Made by a program: the position numbers and the translations under genes
Assembly (NCBI RefSeq): GCF_001953985.1
Contig: NZ_MBEI01000001.1
Span: 122,860 to 186,859, forward strand
Source of the DNA: Mycobacterium colombiense
GTDB taxonomy: Bacteria; Actinomycetota; Actinomycetes; Mycobacteriales; Mycobacteriaceae
Reading direction: 5' to 3'
DNA: 64,000 nt
Notes under the pieces: model-generated
The model's database searches: none
The model's input: only the letters and a program-made list of their open reading frames with translations
Told to the model about the DNA's origin: nothing
Shown here: one piece after another, positions 51,043-59,430 of the stretch
Layout: every line of letters starts with the position of its first letter
How positions within the stretch are numbered: the stretch's first letter is position 1

Positions 51043-52151
51043 GACGGCACCGCCGCGTAACGATTGGGTGCGGGGGCCAGGCCCAGGCGTTCGCGCAGCG
51101 TCTCGCCGTCGCGGTAGCCGGCGCGGAATCGGCCGGCGTGCTGCAGCCGCGGCACCAGGTCGTCGACGATGGCGGGCAGGTCGATGGCGTTGATCGCGGG
51201 CCGCAGCCGCACGCCGTCGGCCCCGGCGTCCTGCCAGGCGAGCAGAAGATCCGCCAGATCGCTTGTGTTGCCGGTGAATACGTGCGCATCGGAGGAGATG
51301 GCGGCCGCCGGTGCCAGCGGATCGTCGGCCAGGGACACCACCAGGTCCGCATAGACCCGGATCTCGCGGCCCACGGCGCGCCGCGCGCCGACGTCGGCCA
51401 GGATCGCGCGCAGCGAGCCCTCGTCGTGTGGGGTGACGAACACGGCGGCGGCGTTGGCGGCGGCGAATTCGTAGTCAGCGTGCGCCAGCGCGGCCACCAC
51501 CGGCTGGCCCTGGGGTGGCCGCGGGGTGATCGAGGGTCCCTTGACCGAGAAGTGCTCGCCGGCGAAATCGATGTAATGCAGCTTGTCGCGGTCGATGTAG
51601 CGACCGGTCGCGACGTCGCGGATGACGGCGTCGTCCTCCCAGCTGTCCCACAGGCGGCGCACCACCTCGACGGCGTCGGCGGCCTCGTCGAAGAGTTCGT
51701 CGGCGGCGGGGGCGGCCCGCCGGCCGAACAGCGCCGCTTCGTGCGCGGTAGGGCTCACCCGCACCTGCCAGCCCGCCCGGCCATGCGAGATATGGTCAAG
51801 CGTCGCAATCGCTTTGGAGACGTGGAACGGCTCGGTATGGGTCACCGTGGCGACCGGGATCAGGCCGATGTGCTTGGTGACCGGCGCGATCCGGGCGGCC
51901 ACCAGCGTGGCATCGGCGCGCCCCGCCAGGCGCCGCGGGGAGATCTCGGGCCGGCGGCCCGGCTGGGCGTCCAGGCTGTCGTCGATGGTCAGGAAATCCA
52001 GCAGCCCGCGCTCGGCGGTGCCCGCCAGCGCGGCCCAGTAGCGACCGCTGAGTTGCCCGCCACCGGTCGCGTTGTGCGCGAACGCGTATCGCCACGCCTG
52101 GGGGTGCCAACCGTAGCCGTCCAGGCCGACCGCCAGATGCAGCTCGGTCAT
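51039..52151 (-). CDS. LLM-class flavin-dependent monooxygenase, DszA/SsuD-like
   Basis: Flavin monooxygenase of 370 aa, first gene of the trio. Motifs: YWAALAGTAERGLLDFLTIDDSL, HIGLIPVATVTHTEPFHVSKAIATLDH in two parts, and SHGRAGWQVRVSPTA. It resembles its downstream paralogue but is distinct enough to have its own substrate. The ATG at 52151 begins MTELHLAVGLDGYG; a longer in-frame start at 52229 would put the protein across an inverted repeat. The start also overlaps the stop (TGA) of a possible 29-codon leader frame. The stop overlaps the next gene (ATGA). Confidence 0.85.
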   Translation of the reverse strand: MTELHLAVGLDGYGWHPQAWRYAFAHNATGGGQLSGRYWAALAGTAERGLLDFLTIDDSLDAQPGRRPEISPRRLAGRADATLVAARIAPVTKHIGLIPVATVTHTEPFHVSKAIATLDHISHGRAGWQVRVSPTAHEAALFGRRAAPAADELFDEAADAVEVVRRLWDSWEDDAVIRDVATGRYIDRDKLHYIDFAGEHFSVKGPSITPRPPQGQPVVAALAHADYEFAAANAAAVFVTPHDEGSLRAILADVGARRAVGREIRVYADLVVSLADDPLAPAAAISSDAHVFTGNTSDLADLLLAWQDAGADGVRLRPAINAIDLPAIVDDLVPRLQHAGRFRAGYRDGETLRERLGLAPAPNRYAAVPS

Positions 52152-52192
52152 GATCGGACCCCGCCGAGGGTATCGCCGTCGCGCGTCGTGGT

Positions 52193-52246
52193 CATAACCC
52201 ACTGTGCAACGCTGCTGACGGTGATGCATTCCATCACCGGGTTATG
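52193..52246. promoter_or_regulatory. nested inverted repeats upstream of the monooxygenase operon
   Basis: An outer pair CATAACCC (52193-52200) and GGGTTATG (52239-52246) encloses an inner hairpin GTGATG-cattc-CATCAC (52221-52237). It lies 42-95 nt before the first monooxygenase start. It could be a regulator site or RNA structure. It does not match the SAM riboswitch patterns I know. Confidence 0.45.
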
Positions 52247-52368
52247 TTCAGCGTGAGTAATACTTCGCCGAGCTCAACCCCGTGCAATGCGCCGACGGGG
52301 ATTCGATGCAGCGTGGCGAATACCGGCGATCAGGGCGTGTTCAGTTTGGCTTCACGATCTTTCACAGA

Positions 52369-53052
52369 TCAGATGGAGAAGTCCTCGCCGTGCCAGACAC
52401 CGGCCTCCGGCGGCCTGATGACGTGATTGCTCTGAGCGCCGTCCGCGCGGGCCTCGAGTTTGGTCACCCGGGTCAGCAGCGACTGCAGGCTGACGCCGAC
52501 GAGGTCGGGCATCATCGAGTCGTCCGGACTGCCGGGCCGGCTGCGGCTGATGACCTGTCCCGGCACACCCACGACCACCGAGCACGACGGAACCTCTTTG
52601 ACCACCACGGCATTGGCGCCGATGCGGCTGTCGTCGCCGATTTTGATCGCGCCCAAGATCTTCGCCCCGGCGCCGATAATCACCCGATCGCCGATGGTGG
52701 GATGGCGCTTTCCGGTGTCCCTGCCGCTGCCGCCGAGGGTGACGCCGTGGTAGAGGGTCACGTCTTCGCCCACCTCGGCAGTCTCGCCGATCACCACCCC
52801 GGTCGCGTGGTCGATGAAGAGACCGGGGCCCAGGATGGCACCGGGATGGATCTCGACGCCGGTCAGGATCCGGGTGATTTCGGCGGTGATGCGCGCGACC
52901 AGTCTTGCGCCGCGTCGCCAAAGCCAATGGTTGATGCGGTGACCCCAGATGGCATGCACGCCCGGGTAGGCAAAGATCACCTGGAGCGTGGTCGGAACGG
53001 CGGGGTCCCGCTCCCGGGCCGCTCGTATGTCACGTCGGATGGCTTCGAGCAT
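52369..53052 (-). CDS. cysE: serine acetyltransferase CysE
   Basis: Makes O-acetylserine from serine and acetyl-CoA; 227 aa, the short form. The left-handed beta-helix hexapeptide repeats run from about residue 65 ([23 protein letters not shown] in segments), with the catalytic LYHGVTLGG and the [20 protein letters not shown] stretch. The C-terminus ends EDFSI; the terminal Ile peptide inserts into the CysK active site to form the cysteine synthase complex, and the same DFSI tail was studied with M. tuberculosis CysK1 (from memory). Two nt after cysK, clearly cotranscribed. Confidence 0.95.
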   Translation of the reverse strand: MLEAIRRDIRAARERDPAVPTTLQVIFAYPGVHAIWGHRINHWLWRRGARLVARITAEITRILTGVEIHPGAILGPGLFIDHATGVVIGETAEVGEDVTLYHGVTLGGSGRDTGKRHPTIGDRVIIGAGAKILGAIKIGDDSRIGANAVVVKEVPSCSVVVGVPGQVISRSRPGSPDDSMMPDLVGVSLQSLLTRVTKLEARADGAQSNHVIRPPEAGVWHGEDFSI

Positions 53053-53054
53053 GG

Positions 53055-53987
53055 CTAATCGGCCAGATCCGCGAACAACGGCGTGCTGAGGTACCGCTCG
53101 CCGAAGTCGGGCAGCACCACGACGACGAGCTTTCCGGCGTTCTCGGGTCGGCGGGCCACCTGCAGGGCGGCAACCACCGCCGCGCCCGAGGAGATGCCGA
53201 CCAACAGTCCCTCTTCCGCGGCCAGGCGGCGGGCGAGGGTGATTGATTCGTCGTTGTCGACGGCGATCACCTCGTCGACCAGATCCATCGCGAGCACCGG
53301 CGGGATGAACCCGGCGCCGAGGCCCTGGATGGGGTGCGGTCCCTTCTGTCCGCCGGACAGCACCGGCGACGCGGCCGGCTCGACGGCAATGAATTGTGCC
53401 GAGGGCTTGCGTTCCTTGATCACCTGCGCGACGCCGGTGATGGTGCCACCGGTGCCCACGCCGGCGACGAAGATGTCAACCTTGCCGTCGGTGTCGCGCC
53501 ACACTTCCTCCGCGGTGGTGGCGCGGTGGATCGCGGGGTTGGCCTTGTTCTCGAATTGCTGTGGCACGAAATACCGTTGGTCGCTCTTGGCCAGTTCCTC
53601 GGCCTTGGCGATCGCACCGGGCATGCCGTCGGAACCCGGTGTCAGAACGATCTCGGCGCCCAAGGCGCGCAACAACATTCGTCGCTCGACGCTCATGGTC
53701 TCCGGCATGGTCAGCACGCAACGGTAGCCGCGGGCCGCGGCCACCAGCGCCAGGGCGATGCCGGTGTTCCCGCTCGTCGGCTCGAGGATGATGGTGTCCG
53801 GCTTGATCAGGCCCGCCTGCTCGGCCGCGTCGATCATCGCGACCCCGATGCGGTCCTTGACGCTGTTGCCCGGGTTGAAGAATTCCAGCTTGGCGACGAC
53901 GTCGGCGACCGCACCTTCGGTGACCCGGTTCAGCCGGACCAGCGGCGTGTTACCGATCAATTCCGTGACGTTCTCCGCGATGCTCAT
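53055..53987 (-). CDS. cysK: O-acetylserine sulfhydrylase CysK
   Basis: Cysteine synthase A, 310 aa: PLP enzyme joining O-acetylserine and sulfide. The PLP lysine is Lys44 in [11 protein letters not shown]; the substrate loop TSGNTG is residues 71-76; the phosphate loop is GTGGT near residue 178. Corresponds to M. tuberculosis CysK1 (Rv2334). It directly follows a small unknown gene and lies downstream of the poly-Cys leader frame, so its expression is probably tied to cysteine supply. Confidence 0.96.
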   Translation of the reverse strand: MSIAENVTELIGNTPLVRLNRVTEGAVADVVAKLEFFNPGNSVKDRIGVAMIDAAEQAGLIKPDTIILEPTSGNTGIALALVAAARGYRCVLTMPETMSVERRMLLRALGAEIVLTPGSDGMPGAIAKAEELAKSDQRYFVPQQFENKANPAIHRATTAEEVWRDTDGKVDIFVAGVGTGGTITGVAQVIKERKPSAQFIAVEPAASPVLSGGQKGPHPIQGLGAGFIPPVLAMDLVDEVIAVDNDESITLARRLAAEEGLLVGISSGAAVVAALQVARRPENAGKLVVVVLPDFGERYLSTPLFADLAD

Positions 53988-54305
53988 CTACCTATTGTCT
54001 CCAACGACGTAGGACCAGGCCTCTGCCTGCCAGCTAATATCGAACTCTATGTTCATCTCGGTGGGGATGGCTAGCGCCACCGGGGTGAAGCGTCGCGACG
54101 CTTCGTCCAGCGCCACCCCGGTGAGCACGCGTCCATGCAGATCGCCAACCGTTTTCGCGGTGAGCCTTATTCCCGAAGTGTTGGGCGCCTGGTCGATCCT
54201 CGGTGTACCCGTCTCGGAGTGTTCGACCAACCGGTAATAACGGTAGGCGCAGGTGACAGGGCGTCGAGGCGCCAGGGCGCGGTTGGTCGCGGACAATATC
54301 GTCAT
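53988..54305 (-). CDS. unknown 105-aa protein between the poly-Cys leader and cysK
   Basis: I do not recognise this frame. It is 105 aa, cytosolic-looking, with codons rich in G/C at the third position as in neighbouring genes. The C-terminal half (LTAKTVGDLHGRVLTGVALDEASRRF, then TEMNIEFDISWQAEAW) looks protein-like. Its ATG is 11 nt after an AGGAAG sequence, longer spacing than usual. Its TAG stop abuts the cysK ATG. It lies in the same transcription unit as the upstream attenuator, so it would be the first controlled gene if real; otherwise the stretch is cysK leader. Confidence 0.45.
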   Translation of the reverse strand: MTILSATNRALAPRRPVTCAYRYYRLVEHSETGTPRIDQAPNTSGIRLTAKTVGDLHGRVLTGVALDEASRRFTPVALAIPTEMNIEFDISWQAEAWSYVVGDNR

Positions 54306-54353
54306 GGGTGGTTGATCTTCCTGAAAGGCTTTCCGCGAGCCCGCGTCGTGAGT

Positions 54354-54373
54354 CCGCCGGGCAGACCCGGCGG
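54354..54373 (-). terminator. GC hairpin downstream of the poly-Cys leader
   Basis: CCGCCGGG (54354-54361) and CCCGGCGG (54366-54373) form an 8-bp all-GC stem with a 4-nt loop in the transcript leading to cysK, 57 nt after the leader stop codon. No T-run follows. It could be the attenuator structure or a pause site. Confidence 0.5.
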
Positions 54374-54429
54374 CACCGTCCTGAGCGGGGCGAGCGCGGA
54401 GTTCTACAAGGTCAGAGCGCTTGAGGAAA

Positions 54430-54510
54430 TCAACAACACCAGCAACAGCAACAACAGTTCACGACGATGCAGCGCGACGGGGCAAAGCGCAGCTGTACGG
54501 GGTGTTGCAT
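54430..54510 (-). CDS. leaderless poly-cysteine leader peptide upstream of cysK
   Basis: Frame of 26 codons plus stop, ending VVNCCCCCWCC: seven Cys codons among the last eight, just before TGA. The ATG is 6 nt after a TATAGT -10 box, so the mRNA should start at the ATG, with no ribosome site needed. Such poly-Cys leaderless small frames are known in mycobacteria as cysteine-responsive attenuators: ribosomes stall on the Cys codons when charged tRNA-Cys is scarce, changing expression of the downstream operon. Here the downstream genes are the small unknown gene, cysK and cysE. The single Trp (TGG) is one base from a Cys codon. An in-frame start further upstream exists but would pass the promoter. 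Confidence 0.8.
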   Translation of the reverse strand: MQHPVQLRFAPSRCIVVNCCCCCWCC

Positions 54511-54516
54511 GCCGCC

Positions 54517-54522
54517 ACTATA
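54517..54522 (-). promoter_or_regulatory. -10 box TATAGT of the poly-Cys leader
   Basis: Minus-strand TATAGT, then GGCGGC, then ATG. Ideal leaderless spacing; no clear -35. Confidence 0.65.
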
Positions 54523-54619
54523 GGCCATCGGACGTGGTCGGACGTTTCGCCCAGCTCTTCTTTTGACCTGCTGGCCAGGACTTACTCGTGTCTTAGCACT
54601 GCGCGTGCACCCGTCCGGG

Positions 54620-54885
54620 GCACGGCGCGGGCAAAACAATCACCGTGGCCACGCTGTGGCGGTCGCAATCAGGGCATCGACCGAGCCCACAGCAGCGGGT
54701 GTGCGCTGGTGGGTCAGCGTGCTGTCGTTCGCGCTGGCCGGGCACGAGCCACTCGAGGTGGGCAGGCGCTATGGGCTCGAGGCCACCGCGTCCGTCGTTC
54801 GCCTTCTTACAACACGTTCAAAGATATCGACGTCTTCCTGAAGGCGGTGCGCCGGATCGCCGAGGGCGGTACCAACGTCGGCTGA
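54620..54885 (+). pseudogene. decayed cysteine desulfurase (class V aminotransferase) C-terminus
   Basis: Two adjacent frames together read like the end of a SufS/Csd-type cysteine desulfurase: PLEVGRRYGLEATAS in one frame, then SPSYNTFKDIDVFLKAVRRI in another, against the family pattern CxxPLxRRxGxxATxRASFxxYNTxxEID. A frameshift near 54790 separates them. The PLP lysine and active-site Cys regions are missing, so it is a non-functional remnant. It lies on the + strand, opposite the cysteine genes and converging on the exporter gene. The left limit is uncertain. Confidence 0.55.
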
Positions 54886-54979
54886 CGCGCGGCTTGCCGA
54901 GCGCCCGCCCAGCCGGGCGTTGGGATTTGAGCGTCCGCCCAGCCGAGCGCATAGGCAACGTGGTTGGGGCGCTGAACCC

Positions 54980-56107
54980 TTAGCCTGTTGCGCCCCAACC
55001 GAACACGCGCGACGTCAGCAGCACGATGCCGAGCGAGACCGTGGCGACGACGGTGAGCCCGATGACCGCGACCACCAGCGGACGCCACCCGGTGCGCGCG
55101 ATCGCGCGGATGTCGGTGTTGAGTCCCACACCGGCAAAGGTCAGCAGGAACGCCCATTTCGAGACGTTGGCGAGGTTGGCGGTTTGGCCCTTCGTCAGCC
55201 AGCCGGCGGTGGCGATCGCCGAGACCACCAGGAAGCCGAGCACGAATTTGGGGAACTTGTTCCAGACGAACGCGGCCTTGGCCCTGGCGCCGCGCGCGAT
55301 CTCGTCGGCTTGCCCCCGACCCGCCCAAAACAGCGCGAAGCCGAGAACGACGAACCCGATCAGCGCGTTGCGGGTCGACTTCACCAGCACCGCGATCTTG
55401 CCGGCATGATCGGAGTACAGGTATCCGGTGGCGGTGGTCTCGGCGGTGTTGTCCACCGAAAGCCCCGCCCACAAACCGAATTCGTGGTCGGTGAGGCCGA
55501 TCGCATGGCCCAGCGGCGGCAGCACGAACAGTGACACCGCGCCCAGCGCCAGGATCGCCGCGATCGCGTAGCTGACATCGGAGTTGCGGGCCCGGATCGC
55601 GCCCTTGGCCGCCACGATGGCCGACACCCCACAAATGGACGTGCCTATCGCCAACAGCGAGCCGAGCTTGCCCGATAACCCGAACGCGCGGGCCACCACG
55701 ATGATGATCGTTCCGGCAATGGTCATGTCCACCAGGATCTGCACCAGGCTGATCCCGCCGAGCTTGGCGATGTCGCCCAGCACGAATCGCGAACCAAGCG
55801 CCACGATCCCGACCTTGAGCCAGAATTCGTAGGTCAGCACGCCGGGGCGAAATATCGGGTGCAGGCCGATGGTGTTGGTGATGAGCAGCCCGATCACGAT
55901 CGCCCACAACACATATTCGATGTCGGGCACGGTCCAGTGCTGGTGCTTGGCCAGTGCGTTCCACCAGATCTGGGCGTACTTGCCCAACACCCCGACGCCG
56001 ATCAGCAGCAGGATGCCGGGCACATAGTCGAGCGGACGGGTGCTGGTGAAGGTGGCTTCATCCGACGTTTCGTCGGGCCGCACCTGGACCGTGCTCACGC
56101 CTGTCAC
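54980..56107 (-). CDS. YeiH-type putative sulfate exporter family protein
   Basis: Polytopic membrane protein of about 375 aa (UPF0324/YeiH family, also called putative sulfate exporter). About ten hydrophobic helices; conserved [18 protein letters not shown] and [17 protein letters not shown]. The family is poorly characterised; sulfate or sulfur-compound export is assigned by family name only. GTG at 56107 overlaps the stop of a small upstream membrane protein (GTGA), which favours it over a GTG 9 nt downstream. Part of the minus-strand sulfur block. Confidence 0.85.
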   Translation of the reverse strand: MTGVSTVQVRPDETSDEATFTSTRPLDYVPGILLLIGVGVLGKYAQIWWNALAKHQHWTVPDIEYVLWAIVIGLLITNTIGLHPIFRPGVLTYEFWLKVGIVALGSRFVLGDIAKLGGISLVQILVDMTIAGTIIIVVARAFGLSGKLGSLLAIGTSICGVSAIVAAKGAIRARNSDVSYAIAAILALGAVSLFVLPPLGHAIGLTDHEFGLWAGLSVDNTAETTATGYLYSDHAGKIAVLVKSTRNALIGFVVLGFALFWAGRGQADEIARGARAKAAFVWNKFPKFVLGFLVVSAIATAGWLTKGQTANLANVSKWAFLLTFAGVGLNTDIRAIARTGWRPLVVAVIGLTVVATVSLGIVLLTSRVFGWGATG

Positions 56108-56268
56108 CAGGGGATTTTCGGGAGTACGTTGGCCACGGCCGACGCGACGATGACACCCGCCACCGCCGTCGCCCACCAGTCCACCGACACCGAACCGAAC
56201 CGGGCCGCCCAATCCGGACGCCGCGAAGCGTCGGGATCCCGTCCGTCAGTTGGCACGCCTTCACCCAC
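56104..56268 (-). CDS. 54-aa membrane protein coupled to the YeiH-type exporter
   Basis: Small frame of 54 aa: a polar N-terminus ([20 protein letters not shown]) and one transmembrane segment ([20 protein letters not shown]) ending PKIPW. The GTG has a GGAGCGG ribosome site 5 nt upstream, and the stop overlaps the exporter start (GTGA). Longer YeiH-family proteins begin with a DWWAVW-type helix in one chain, so this looks like that N-terminal helix encoded separately. Whether the two products associate is inference. Confidence 0.7.
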   Translation of the reverse strand: MGEGVPTDGRDPDASRRPDWAARFGSVSVDWWATAVAGVIVASAVANVLPKIPW

Positions 56269-56370
56269 GATGACCGCTCCTCAAGCGCCCATGGCGGCGT
56301 CTCCCAGCCGCACCGTCGATCCGAATGGTGGCGTCCGCGCGCGTCACATCCAAGTGATTGGCTCGGGCTG

Positions 56371-56376
56371 AATTTA
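56371..56376 (-). promoter_or_regulatory. possible -10 box (TAAATT) for the small membrane gene and exporter
   Basis: Minus-strand TAAATT in the 122-nt gap after the sulfotransferase gene, about 100 nt before the GTG at 56268. No clear -35. Confidence 0.3.
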
Positions 56377-56390
56377 GCTCTATCGGTCGA

Positions 56391-57194
56391 TCAGGTTGGC
56401 AGGCCGTGCTTCTCGGCGTCGGCGCGGTAGCGGTCCACCCATTCGTCGGAGCGTTGGTCGGCCTGGCGTTCCAGCACCGGGTCGGGCGCCAGCTGGGGGT
56501 CCAGCCCCAGAGCCTCGAGGATGGATCCCACCACCTGAGTCAGGTTGCGCCATAACACCGGATACGAAATGTCCATCGGCTGAATGTCTTCTTCGGCGAA
56601 CCAGTTGCGCCAGCCCTCTTCCTGGGCGCGCAGCATTTTGACGACGTGGGCGATCGCTCCGGCGTGATAGGTGGCCCGAGCGTCCCGCACCGGATCGGGC
56701 CTGCCCCGCCAGACCCGCGTCTGCACCGCGCGCCAGAACGACACCGCCTGCGAAATCACATCGGGCCGGTACACGTGAATCAGCAGCGGCTGCTCGCCCA
56801 CCACGTCGGTGATCGCCGCCAGCAGGCCGTCACCGCTGCGGTCCGGCAGGTTCTTCGCACGGTCTAGCAGCAGCGGCGTCTGGTTCCACATCAGCTTGCC
56901 GCCCCACACCCCGTTGGGTGTCCGTCCGACCGTGCGGATGTAGGCGCGCCAGATCTCGGGCGGCGCCAGGTCCGGCGTCCCGACATCGAGCGGGTCGAGC
57001 AGGCTCAGGATCGACTCGTCGTCGACGCCGGCGAACCACTCCCGCGGCTGCGGGGACTGGCTGGTGGCCGGGAGGTACTGAAAAAACTCCTGTGGCTCGC
57101 CTGCCACGCCGGTGGCGCGCAGCGACTCAACCAGCAGCGTGCTGCCGCTGCGCTGCGACGCCAACACCAGATATGACGACGGGCTACTTGTCAC
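56391..57194 (-). CDS. stf0: Stf0-like trehalose sulfotransferase
   Basis: PAPS-dependent sulfotransferase of 267 aa, the exact length of Stf0, which sulfates trehalose at C2 in the first step of sulfolipid-type glycolipid synthesis. N-terminal [35 protein letters not shown] contains the PAPS-binding loop; [17 protein letters not shown] and [22 protein letters not shown] are near-identical to the M. smegmatis enzyme as I recall. The final product in this species is unknown. Located upstream of the sulfur exporter genes on the same strand. Confidence 0.92.
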   Translation of the reverse strand: MTSSPSSYLVLASQRSGSTLLVESLRATGVAGEPQEFFQYLPATSQSPQPREWFAGVDDESILSLLDPLDVGTPDLAPPEIWRAYIRTVGRTPNGVWGGKLMWNQTPLLLDRAKNLPDRSGDGLLAAITDVVGEQPLLIHVYRPDVISQAVSFWRAVQTRVWRGRPDPVRDARATYHAGAIAHVVKMLRAQEEGWRNWFAEEDIQPMDISYPVLWRNLTQVVGSILEALGLDPQLAPDPVLERQADQRSDEWVDRYRADAEKHGLPT

Positions 57195-57777
57195 CGGCAG
57201 AGTGTATCCAGAACCTTCAATTCTTATCCGGGGTCGCGCGGTTACGGTCAGGCTGAAGGAAACCCTTGCCTCGAAACCGACTTACCCGAACTGTGGCGTT
57301 CGGCGACGACAGCCGAACGGGACGGTGGCCGTGGGTGCTCATCTGGTTTCGGAGCGGACGGAAAGCCGCGTCAGCGGCGCGACCCGTGCTGCGATGAGAA
57401 GCGCTACGGCACAATCTATTTCGGGCGGTCACCCGGGAATACCCATCGGTCGATCCCGCCGTTTGCGTGCGCCACCGCCCGGGCATCGGCCCGTCTGCCG
57501 GCAGCCGCTAAGCGGCCCCCGCGCAAGGCCGACGCCAAGCAGCCACGCGGGCTCAGGGCCTGCCGATCCGCGTGGGCGATAGGAATTTCGGCCGGAGCCC
57601 CTCGGCCGTCGCCCACATTTCTTCTTGTTGATTACAAACCTGACGTCGGGCATCGCTATGCCCGTACATTCCCTCATCTATGCGCTCGAACAGACGCGGC
57701 GCAGGTAAACAGTGCTGTTTGCTTCAGGGCCAGCGAATCACGAACGTGTAAACGCCGTTACGAAATGGGGGTCGGGT
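57195..57777. other. 583-nt gap before the yrbE-mce operon
   Basis: Short frames on both strands lack ribosome sites and recognisable products. The region is locally AT-richer around 57200-57300 and 57610-57730, so it probably holds the mce promoter and a divergent one for the sulfotransferase. No repeat or operator was recognised. Confidence 0.5.
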
Positions 57778-58581
57778 TTGAGTCAAGGACCGCCATTGGG
57801 TTGGGCAAGCGGCGTGAACGGGGCGGCCCTCGCGAAGCCCATGAACGCGCTGGGCCAATTTTTTCTGCTCAGCGCCGAGGCCTTGGTCGCCGCGGTGCGT
57901 GGGCCCTGGGCGTGGCGTGAGGTCCTCGAACAGATTTGGTTTGTCGCCCGGGTTTCCATCTTCCCGACCATCATGTTGTCGATCCCGTACACGGTGCTCA
58001 TCGTGTTCGTCCTCAACATCCTGCTCGTCGAAATCGGTGCCGGCGACCTCTCCGGTGCCGGTGCCGGGCTGGCCTCGGTAACCCAGGTCGGACCCGTTGT
58101 CACCGCGATGGTCGTCTCGGGCGCCGGGTCGACGGCCATGTGCGCCGACCTGGGCGCGCGCACCATCCGCGAGGAAATCGACGCGATGAAGGTGATCGGC
58201 GTCAATCCGACTCAGGCGCTGGTGGTTCCGCGCATCATCGCGGCGACGTTCGTCGCGGTCCTGCTGTACTCGGTGGTGGCGGTGACCGGGCTGACCGGCA
58301 GCTATATCTTCGTGGTCTTCGTCCAGCACGTCACGCCCGGTGCGTTCATCGCGGGAATGACCTTGGTGACCGGTCTACCGCAGGTGGTCATCTCGCTGAT
58401 CAAGGCGACCCTGTTCGGACTGTCCGCCGGCCTGATCGCCTGCTACAAGGGCTTGTCGGTGGGCGGTGGCCCGACCGGCGTCGGCAACGCGGTGAACGAG
58501 ACCGTGGTGTTCTCGTTCATGGCCCTGTTCTTCATCAACATCTTGACCACCGCGCTCGGTGTGAAGGTGACCGCCAAATGA
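57778..58581 (+). CDS. yrbEA: YrbE family permease, first subunit
   Basis: Integral membrane permease subunit (MlaE family) of an Mce lipid-import ABC system, about 267 aa. Five or six hydrophobic helices; the family motif AGAGSTAMCADLGARTIREEIDAMKVIG includes the EExDA ATPase-coupling segment; it ends GGPTGVGNAVNETVVFSF and INILTTALGVKV. The start is uncertain: TTG at 57778 (after GGGGTCGGG), GTG at 57811 or ATG at 57841 are all possible. Overlaps yrbEB by 4 nt. Confidence 0.9.
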   Translation: MSQGPPLGWASGVNGAALAKPMNALGQFFLLSAEALVAAVRGPWAWREVLEQIWFVARVSIFPTIMLSIPYTVLIVFVLNILLVEIGAGDLSGAGAGLASVTQVGPVVTAMVVSGAGSTAMCADLGARTIREEIDAMKVIGVNPTQALVVPRIIAATFVAVLLYSVVAVTGLTGSYIFVVFVQHVTPGAFIAGMTLVTGLPQVVISLIKATLFGLSAGLIACYKGLSVGGGPTGVGNAVNETVVFSFMALFFINILTTALGVKVTAK

Positions 58582-59426
58582 CCGATGCCGCACGCGAACC
58601 GTCGTGGTTCGTCACCCTCGGGCCCCGGCTGACGCATTCCACCCGCAAGCTGGGCGAGCAGACCGCGTTCTACGGACAATCTCTGGCCGCCACCGTCGAT
58701 GCGATCCGGCGCTACCCGAACGAGCTCCTGCGGCTGATCGCCGAGATGGGCATGGGCACAGGCGCATTGGCCGTCATCGGCGGCACCGTCGGCATCATCG
58801 GCTTCCTCACGCTGACCACCGGCGCCCTCGTCGCGGTGCAGGGTTACGACACCCTGTCCAACATCGGCGTCGAGGCGCTGACCGGGTTTCTCTCGGCGTT
58901 TTTGAACGTCCGGATGATCGCGCCCTGCACGGCCGGTCTGGCGCTCGCCGCCACGATCGGCGCGGGCGCGACGGCGCAACTGGGCGCGATGCGCATCAAC
59001 GAGGAGATCGACGCGCTGGAGGTCATGGGCATCCGGGCGGTCACCTATCTGGCGTCCACCCGCATCATCGCCGGCATCCTGGTCGTCATCCCGCTGTACG
59101 CCGTCGCCGTGCTGATGTCGTTCATCGCGGCGAAGTTCCTGACGATCTACGTGTACGGCCAGTCACGCGGCGTCTACGAGCATTACTTCGCAACGTTTTT
59201 GCGACCCACCGACCTGTTCTGGTCGTTCCTGGCGGCGCTGACCATGGCGGCCGGGGTGATGGTGGTGCACACCTATTACGGTTTCACCGCGACGGGCGGC
59301 CCGGCGGGAGTCGGGGAAGCGGTTGGCCGGTCGGTGCGGTCGTCGATGATCGTCACGGCATTCGTGTGCCTGATGATCTCGCTGTCCGTCTACGGCCAGT
59401 CCGGCAACTTCAATCTGTCGGGGTGA
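58578..59426 (+). CDS. yrbEB: YrbE family permease, second subunit
   Basis: Second MlaE-type permease of 282 aa; with YrbEA it forms the membrane channel of the Mce transporter. Conserved GAGATAQLGAMRINEEIDALEVMGI and FTATGGPAGVGEAVGRSV. ATG overlaps the yrbEA stop (ATGA). A much longer in-frame upstream extension lies over yrbEA and is not used. Four nt to mceA. Confidence 0.92.
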   Translation: MTDAAREPSWFVTLGPRLTHSTRKLGEQTAFYGQSLAATVDAIRRYPNELLRLIAEMGMGTGALAVIGGTVGIIGFLTLTTGALVAVQGYDTLSNIGVEALTGFLSAFLNVRMIAPCTAGLALAATIGAGATAQLGAMRINEEIDALEVMGIRAVTYLASTRIIAGILVVIPLYAVAVLMSFIAAKFLTIYVYGQSRGVYEHYFATFLRPTDLFWSFLAALTMAAGVMVVHTYYGFTATGGPAGVGEAVGRSVRSSMIVTAFVCLMISLSVYGQSGNFNLSG

Positions 59427-59430
59427 CCGG

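Noticed and set aside
52152..52260. SAM-I/SAM-IV riboswitch before the monooxygenases
   Set aside because: The stem pattern and conserved core bases of those riboswitches are not present; only nested inverted repeats are seen.
57936..58577. In-frame upstream extension of yrbEB across yrbEA
   Set aside because: It translates the yrbEA region in the wrong frame into Arg/His-rich sequence; the ATG at 58578 overlapping the yrbEA stop is the evident start.
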